A stretch of 10,999 bases of DNA from FW021-bin31 sp036278455 (GTDB lineage: Bacteria > Bacteroidota > Bacteroidia > Chitinophagales > Chitinophagaceae): assembly GCA_036278455.1 (NCBI GenBank), contig DASULB010000115.1, positions 1-10,999 of the forward strand, given 5' to 3'. The translations under genes were made by a program, and so were the position numbers. Shown here piece by piece: positions 7,689 through 10,999 of this stretch. Under the pieces are notes generated by a model. It saw only the letters and a program-made list of their open reading frames with translations. It was not told the DNA's origin and searched no databases. How positions within the stretch are numbered: the stretch's first letter is position 1; the number at the start of each line of letters is the position of its first letter.

Positions 7689-7794
7689 TTTCCTGTCCGC
7701 CGGTAACCGTAGCTCCGGATACCACGCGCGGGGTAGAAAGCCAGACGCGCGTCAGCGATCTTTATCCTGCCTCCCACTTCTGTTCCCTGTATCC
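7654..7794 (-). ncRNA. Candidate structured cis-regulatory leader RNA of the leu operon
   Basis: About 140 untranslated bases lie between the predicted start of transcription and the leuC ATG. They are much more GC-rich and dyad-rich than the flanking spacer. On the - strand GGATAC (7794-7789) can pair with GTATCC (7722-7717), enclosing a 7-bp ACGCGCG/CGCGCGT stem (7752-7746 with 7730-7724, 15-nt loop). Alternatively 7723-7716 folds locally with 7709-7702 (GGTA and CCG arms around one mismatch, 6-nt loop), which breaks the first pairing. A CCGGC/GCCGG stem follows. No T-run terminator is present, so control, if any, would more likely act on translation. I do not recognise it as a known riboswitch class. 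Confidence 0.4.
7667..7771 (-). repeat. Two copies of a 16-nt motif in the leuC leader
   Basis: GGCAGGATAnnGATCG occurs at 7771-7756 and again at 7682-7667 on the - strand, 14 of 16 bases identical, 89 bases apart. The second copy ends 13 bases before the leuC ATG. Possible reasons are a repeated RNA-binding or operator site or a duplication inside the leader. Confidence 0.45.
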
Positions 7795-7799
7795 TTTTT

Positions 7800-7807
7800 C
7801 AAAAGTA
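7800..7807 (-). promoter_or_regulatory. leuC: -7 promoter box of the leu operon
   Basis: TACTTTTG on the - strand is a perfect match to the Bacteroidota -7 element TAnnTTTG. A clear TTG -33 element is missing; GTTAA lies at about the right distance. The predicted start of transcription near 7794-7796 gives a leader of about 140 bases before leuC. Confidence 0.6.
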
Positions 7808-7812
7808 TTTGA

Positions 7813-7834
7813 AGTAAACCGGGTTAACTTTACT
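7813..7834. promoter_or_regulatory. Inverted repeat over the leu promoter, possible operator
   Basis: AGTAAA (7813-7818) and TTTACT (7829-7834) form a perfect 6-bp inverted repeat around ten bases that contain the palindrome GTTAAC. The site lies just upstream of the -7 box, where a dimeric regulator could block or help polymerase. It also lies 84 bases before the divergent gene at 7918. The binding protein is unknown. Confidence 0.35.
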
Positions 7835-7917
7835 ACTTTTATAAATATTACGATGTACAAAATAGCATTATTTTTTTAGTAGGTTGATAATCAATAATTA
7901 AAGAAATATTATAGCCG

Positions 7918-9462
7918 ATGCCCAATGAGCAAAACGACCCGTTGTTTGTGTTGATAAAATCTCTTTCCAAGGCCGAAAAGAGGCATTTTCGCCTCCAAAG
8001 CGACCGGAGCGGCGATGCTTTGTTCGTACAACTCTTTGACGCACTGGACAAAATGGCCGCCTACCGGGAAGCTGCCCTCTTAAAACGCGTACCGGCCATT
8101 AAAAAGCAACAGTTGTCCAATTTAAAAGCGCACCTGTACCGCCATGTGCTGGATACCCTGCGCATGCTGGACCGCCAAAAAGACATTCGCATCATGCTCC
8201 GGGAGCAGGTGGACTACGCCGAAGTACTGTATAACAAAGGCCTGTACCAGCAAAGCCTCCGGTGGCTGGCCAAGGCCAAAATGCTCGCCATCGAACACCA
8301 GGAGGTTGAACTGCAGATGCAGATCCTGGAGTTTGAGAAACTGATAGAAGCCAGGCACATCACCCGCAGCATTGAGAACCGCGCCGAACAGTTAAGCACG
8401 GAATCCCGGGGGTGTATTCAGCAGCTTACCAGCCTGAGCCACCTGTCCAACCTGGCGCTCAGCCTTTACGGGATGTACCTGAAACTCGGTCATGTACGCA
8501 ATGAGAAGGAGGCCATCATGCTGCGCAGCTTTTTTGAAAACAACCTGCCCGAAGCCAATGTGCACCCGATGACCTTTTACGAAAAGGTAAACCTCTACCA
8601 GGCGTATTCCTGGTATTCCTATATCCTGCAGGATTTCCTGATGTTCTACCGCTATACGCAAAAGTGGGTGGACCTCTTTGATCAATATCCGCAGCAGCAA
8701 AAAACGGATCCCGCCCTGTATATCAAGGCGATGAACAACCTGCTGACGGCGCATTTTTTTAACATGAATTACGGGAAGTTCTGCTCCGACCTGGACAGCC
8801 TGGAGACCTTCTGGCGGGAAAACCAGTCCCGCTTCAACGAGCAGACCCGGACGCTGGCATTTGTGCACACCTATACGGCGAAGATTAACAAGCATTTTCT
8901 TGAAGGCACCTTCACCGAAGGGTTAAAGATCGTCCCCGAAGTGATGGAGCAGATCGCCGTCCACCAGCTGAGCATGGATAAACACCGGGCGCTGGTGTTT
9001 TATTATAAAATCGCCTGTCTTTACTTTGGCAGCGGTGACAATAACAAAGCCATTGAATACCTGAACCTGATCATCAATCTGCAGATCGGCAATCTACGGG
9101 CTGACATCCAATGTTTCGCACGTATCCTGCACCTGATCGCGCATTATGAGCTGAAAAATTATGACCTGACCGAATACCTGCTAAAATCGGTGTATCATTT
9201 CATTGCCAAGAACAAGGATCTCAGCCTGGTGATGGAAGAGATACTGAAATTCCTGAAAAAGACGAATCACCTGGGTCCCCGGGAGATCAGGCCGGCCTTC
9301 CGACACCTGAAAGAGCGACTGGAGCTCATTGCAAAGAACCCCTATGAGCGGCGTTCTTTCCTGTACCTTGACATCATCTCGTGGCTGGAAAGCAAAATTA
9401 ACCGCCGGCCGGTACAGGATGTTATCCGGGAAAAATTTTTAAATAAGGTTCCCCGGATATAG
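7918..9462 (+). CDS. Conserved-looking all-helical protein of unknown function, TPR-like
   Basis: The 514-residue protein has no signal peptide and no membrane segment, so it is probably cytosolic. The N-terminus reads LFVLIKSLSKAEKRHFRLQS, followed by a LFVQLFDALDK segment. This start resembles a group of ~500-residue uncharacterised proteins I associate with Bacteroidota; that is memory, not a search. The rest is nearly all amphipathic helix with tetratricopeptide-like pairs, for example YAEVLYNKGLYQQSLRWLAK (~100-120) and YFGSGDNNKAIEYLNLIINL (~360-380). No catalytic motif is seen, and a scaffold role is the usual guess for such folds. It is divergent from leuC across a 264-base spacer. 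The ATG at 7918 has no Shine-Dalgarno. Real gene: sure; function: unknown. Confidence 0.85.
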   Translation: MPNEQNDPLFVLIKSLSKAEKRHFRLQSDRSGDALFVQLFDALDKMAAYREAALLKRVPAIKKQQLSNLKAHLYRHVLDTLRMLDRQKDIRIMLREQVDYAEVLYNKGLYQQSLRWLAKAKMLAIEHQEVELQMQILEFEKLIEARHITRSIENRAEQLSTESRGCIQQLTSLSHLSNLALSLYGMYLKLGHVRNEKEAIMLRSFFENNLPEANVHPMTFYEKVNLYQAYSWYSYILQDFLMFYRYTQKWVDLFDQYPQQQKTDPALYIKAMNNLLTAHFFNMNYGKFCSDLDSLETFWRENQSRFNEQTRTLAFVHTYTAKINKHFLEGTFTEGLKIVPEVMEQIAVHQLSMDKHRALVFYYKIACLYFGSGDNNKAIEYLNLIINLQIGNLRADIQCFARILHLIAHYELKNYDLTEYLLKSVYHFIAKNKDLSLVMEEILKFLKKTNHLGPREIRPAFRHLKERLELIAKNPYERRSFLYLDIISWLESKINRRPVQDVIREKFLNKVPRI

Positions 9463-9527
9463 CCCTGCTTTCTTTATCAGACCATAGCGTCAATCAGAAA
9501 AGGAAATAATTCAAAGGAGATGGTTTC

Positions 9528-9590
9528 ATGAAATATAAGCCAGCGGACGCGTCATCTCCCAACATTAACATGTGGCGGCAAACGATGTAA
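9528..9590 (+). CDS. Very short ORF with strong Shine-Dalgarno (20 residues)
   Basis: AAAGGAG at 9513-9519 lies 8 bases before the ATG at 9528, an ideal ribosome-binding site that stands out among neighbours that have none. The ORF reads MKYKPADASSPNINMWRQTM and then stops. No similarity is recognised. It may be a small peptide, the start of a broken gene, or chance. Confidence 0.2.
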   Translation: MKYKPADASSPNINMWRQTM

Positions 9591-9657
9591 ATTCAGTCCC
9601 CCTTGATGTAATGTCGCCCATCAAAAAAAAGAGATTTTAAAAAAAACGCCATAAATC

Positions 9658-9688
9658 TTGTTCATTGAACGGTCAGATTATACTTTGG
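9658..9688 (+). promoter_or_regulatory. Possible promoter for the small membrane ORF
   Basis: TTG at 9658-9660 is followed after 20 bases by TACTTTGG at 9681-9688. This matches the -33 / -7 layout of Bacteroidota promoters, with one spacer base missing inside the -7 box. It points at the ORF starting at 9716. Confidence 0.35.
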
Positions 9689-9715
9689 TCAATATAAGGA
9701 AGGCGCCAAGCTTGT

Positions 9716-9868
9716 ATGCCTAAATCTTACTATCGTTATCTCAATTCCACCAACATGATATGCAATCCTCTAATCATGTATCTCATAAGCCCTGTAATTT
9801 CCACCCTTATCTTTTTTCTATTTATCGGCGCCGTGCAACTTGAGCGTTTTTACTCGCTCACGGGGTAG
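9716..9868 (+). CDS. Possible small single-helix membrane protein (50 residues)
   Basis: The ATG at 9716 opens 50 codons ending with TAG at 9866-9868. Residues ~18-40 are strongly hydrophobic, with PLIMYLISPVISTLIFFLFI as the core, which would span the membrane once; a charged QLERF tail follows. AAGGAAGG ends about 11 bases before the start, and a promoter-like TTG-N20-TACTTTG lies just upstream. The family is not recognised. Codon use is more AT-rich than in the leu genes. Support is the combination of promoter, start site and helix; it could still be chance. Confidence 0.33.
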   Translation: MPKSYYRYLNSTNMICNPLIMYLISPVISTLIFFLFIGAVQLERFYSLTG

Positions 9869-10034
9869 AGCAAGTGCGGATTTGCCTGACATTTCTGCAT
9901 TTTGACAGGAATCCTTTTTTATATACAGACTTTTCGTAGCTGTTTTTGGCGTTTCTGCGGCCAAATGGCTCTTTTCACCCTCACCATAAGGATGACTCCT
10001 TTTCCAGGTCTTCCCGGGTGATATCATTCCCATT

Positions 10035-10274
10035 TTACGTCTCATTCACCGCGTCGGCAATCTCTTCATTATAATGCTCAATCTCAATACGAAAACCGGA
10101 ATCCTTTGGGCTGACAAAAGACCTTATAAGTTTTACTGTCAGTTCTTTCTGTTCCTCAGTAAGCTGACGCATATATAGTATTTCAGCAGCCTTTGGGCAG
10201 ATCATCCAAGTCGTATTACCGGAGCAGCCCTCAAAGATAATACTGACTGTATAAAAGAAAGAACCACCAATTAC
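10035..10274 (-). pseudogene. Coding-like remnant or small protein of unknown family
   Basis: The frame is open for 79 codons between stops. It reads as real protein: FFYTVSIIFEGCSG, then MICPKAAEILYMRQLTEEQK, then SPKDSGFRIEIEHYNEEIAD. The first ATG (10205) comes only after 23 coding-like residues, which suggests that the 5' end is lost; from that ATG a 56-residue protein is possible. After the TAA at 10035-10037 the same frame goes on with NDITREDLEKESSLW before the next stop, as if the stop were a nonsense change. TATCTTTG at 10232-10239 on the - strand, about 27 bases before the ATG, could be a promoter box, so a short intact gene cannot be excluded. Confidence 0.4.
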
Positions 10275-10283
10275 TTACAAGGC

Positions 10284-10302
10284 TTTCCGCACTTCGCGGA
10301 AA
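10284..10302. repeat. Strong hairpin in the gene-poor stretch
   Basis: TTTCCGC and GCGGAAA form a perfect 7-bp stem with the loop ACTTC. Flanking AGGC and GCCT extend it by four pairs across a 2-base bulge. It lies directly upstream of the - strand coding-like remnant. There is no T run beside it, so it is not a standard terminator. Confidence 0.45.
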
Positions 10303-10737
10303 TTGCCTGCCCTAAGGCTATCGGTGATTCCAGTACAAAAATAAAAAACCTCTATAAAATAGAAAGTTTAAATAATCCTCTTCCCAATAAGCAAGTTTAC
10401 ACTTACAATCCATAGACAATACAGGAAAAACGCCGGGCGGAGATGCGTGCATTAGGAAGAATACTTTCTCAAAGATAATGTATCAAGTGTTAAAAAGTAT
10501 TCGCCAGAATATCTGATCGTGACCATAGGTTATTGGCTTACTCAACTGACCTCAATGGCAATACGCACTTCTACAGGATGTCGTCCGGGAAAAATGCTTA
10601 AATGAGATTGCCGGAGGAACGTGTCATTTCCTTTTCCTCCTGTTGAAGCACTCCCGTATAAAACGCTTCCTGCATCAAAGATTTATTTTTTTATGGAATT
10701 TAGGTGAGACTACCCTCTTAGTTATAAAGCACCCATC

Positions 10738-10999
10738 ATGAAGCCTTCTTCCTATCTCTCCAGCAGTTTCCTCGACATTCTTTTTGAAGGGAGAAACAAA
10801 GCTTATGGCGCCTATGAATTACGCCTTCATTACAGGGAGCGGCTCCGAAACGCATTCTTCACCACAGCATCCCTGATCATGCTATTATCGCTGCTGTCCT
10901 CTTTAACGTTGTCGAATAACAAAGAGAGCCCTGTCCCACCCTTGCCGGATAAAAGCCTGATGCTCTCGGAGATAAAGGAAAACAAGCCGGATATGCCTG
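10738..10999 (+). CDS. TonB-like energy-transducing protein (3' truncated by window)
   Basis: Eighty-seven residues are visible from the ATG at 10738. FLDILFEGRNKAYGAYELR at 11-29 is the cytoplasmic signature of Bacteroidota TonB proteins. A membrane segment follows at ~40-58 (FFTTASLIMLLSLLSSLTL), then a proline- and charge-containing stretch (SPVPPLPDKS) that starts the periplasmic linker. The C-terminal TonB domain, expected later, lies outside the window. Such proteins pass energy from the ExbBD motor to outer-membrane SusC/TonB-dependent receptors. No clear promoter or ribosome-binding site is seen upstream. Confidence 0.82.
   Translation, partial: MKPSSYLSSSFLDILFEGRNKAYGAYELRLHYRERLRNAFFTTASLIMLLSLLSSLTLSNNKESPVPPLPDKSLMLSEIKENKPDMP

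Larger units (their letters stand above)
9463..10737. other. AT-rich, gene-poor stretch with small ORFs and remnants
   Basis: This stretch of almost 1.3 kb has no ORF of usual gene length and is visibly richer in A and T than the genes on either side. It contains a possible promoter at 9658-9688, three short ORFs entered separately, coding-like but broken stretches on the + strand at 10424-10605, a strong hairpin at 10284-10302, and a 7-bp inverted repeat GGAGGAA (10613-10619) / TTCCTCC (10634-10640). CTCAAAGATAAT occurs twice, at 10230-10241 and 10468-10479, each copy carrying TATCTTTG on the - strand. No insertion-sequence ends, tRNA or integrase are recognised. A decayed or acquired segment is the simplest reading. 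Confidence 0.5.

Noticed and set aside
7654..7725. N-terminal extension of LeuC from the GTG at 7725
   Set aside because: The extra 24 residues do not belong to the family N-terminus, and the bases are better explained as leader RNA structure.
9818..10045. 75-codon open frame on the - strand
   Set aside because: The composition is very basic and unstructured, and another frame in the same bases reads more like protein (NDITREDLEKESSLW). It also overlaps the small membrane ORF. Its ATG does overlap the stop of the upstream remnant, so it is not fully excluded.
10351..10363. TCTAT-AAA-ATAGA hairpin followed on the - strand by GG and a T run
   Set aside because: The stem is only five A/T-rich pairs and there is no firm gene upstream to terminate; too weak to call a terminator.
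10318..10413. 31-codon - strand ORF starting MDCKCKLAYWEED
   Set aside because: It is short, with aromatic-rich, low-complexity content and no ribosome-binding site. It is in a different frame from the remnant downstream and cannot be joined to it with confidence.
1..10999. CRISPR array, tRNA, rRNA, transposase or phage genes
   Set aside because: No spaced direct repeats, cloverleaf sequences, transposase motifs or phage-type proteins were seen on either strand.

Overview
The window looks like a chromosomal segment of a Bacteroidota bacterium, most likely close to Chitinophagaceae. Four things suggest this: promoter boxes of the TAnnTTTG type, start codons mostly without Shine-Dalgarno sequences, a TonB-like N-terminus with the FEGRN-KAYGAY-LR signature typical of this phylum, and a ~500-residue helical protein starting with a 'SLSKAEKR' segment, a type I associate with this phylum. 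This placement is inference; there is no rRNA gene in the window.

Layout. Positions 1-643 hold the 3' part of an AraC-family regulator. Positions 862-1881 hold a GntR-type repressor with a sugar-sensor-like C-terminal domain. Both are on the + strand and look like the edge of a carbohydrate-use region. Convergent to them, on the - strand, lies a leucine biosynthesis operon read from 7653 down to 1986: leuC, leuD, leuB, a class I SAM-dependent methyltransferase, and leuA. It ends in a strong intrinsic terminator at 1915-1948. Together LeuA, LeuCD and LeuB make 2-isopropylmalate, isomerise it to 3-isopropylmalate and oxidise it toward 2-ketoisocaproate. The methyltransferase resembles trans-aconitate methyltransferase. 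Its place among enzymes handling isopropylmalate suggests a small-molecule carboxyl methylation of, or repair around, this pathway.

The operon has a near-perfect promoter box (7800-7807) with an inverted repeat over its upstream part. Its leader of about 140 nt can form mutually exclusive hairpins, carries a 16-nt motif twice and ends in a short ORF overlapping the leuC start. This leader is the best candidate in the window for an undescribed regulatory element. Small ORFs also sit in the leuD-leuB and leuB-methyltransferase gaps.

Divergent from the operon, 7918-9462 encodes a 514-residue all-helical protein without a recognised function. Positions 9463-10737 form a visibly AT-richer, gene-poor stretch. 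It holds a possible promoter plus a 50-residue one-helix membrane ORF, a coding-like remnant on the - strand, broken coding-like stretches on the + strand and a strong hairpin. It may be a decayed or transferred segment. At 10738 a TonB-like energy-transducing protein begins and runs off the window.
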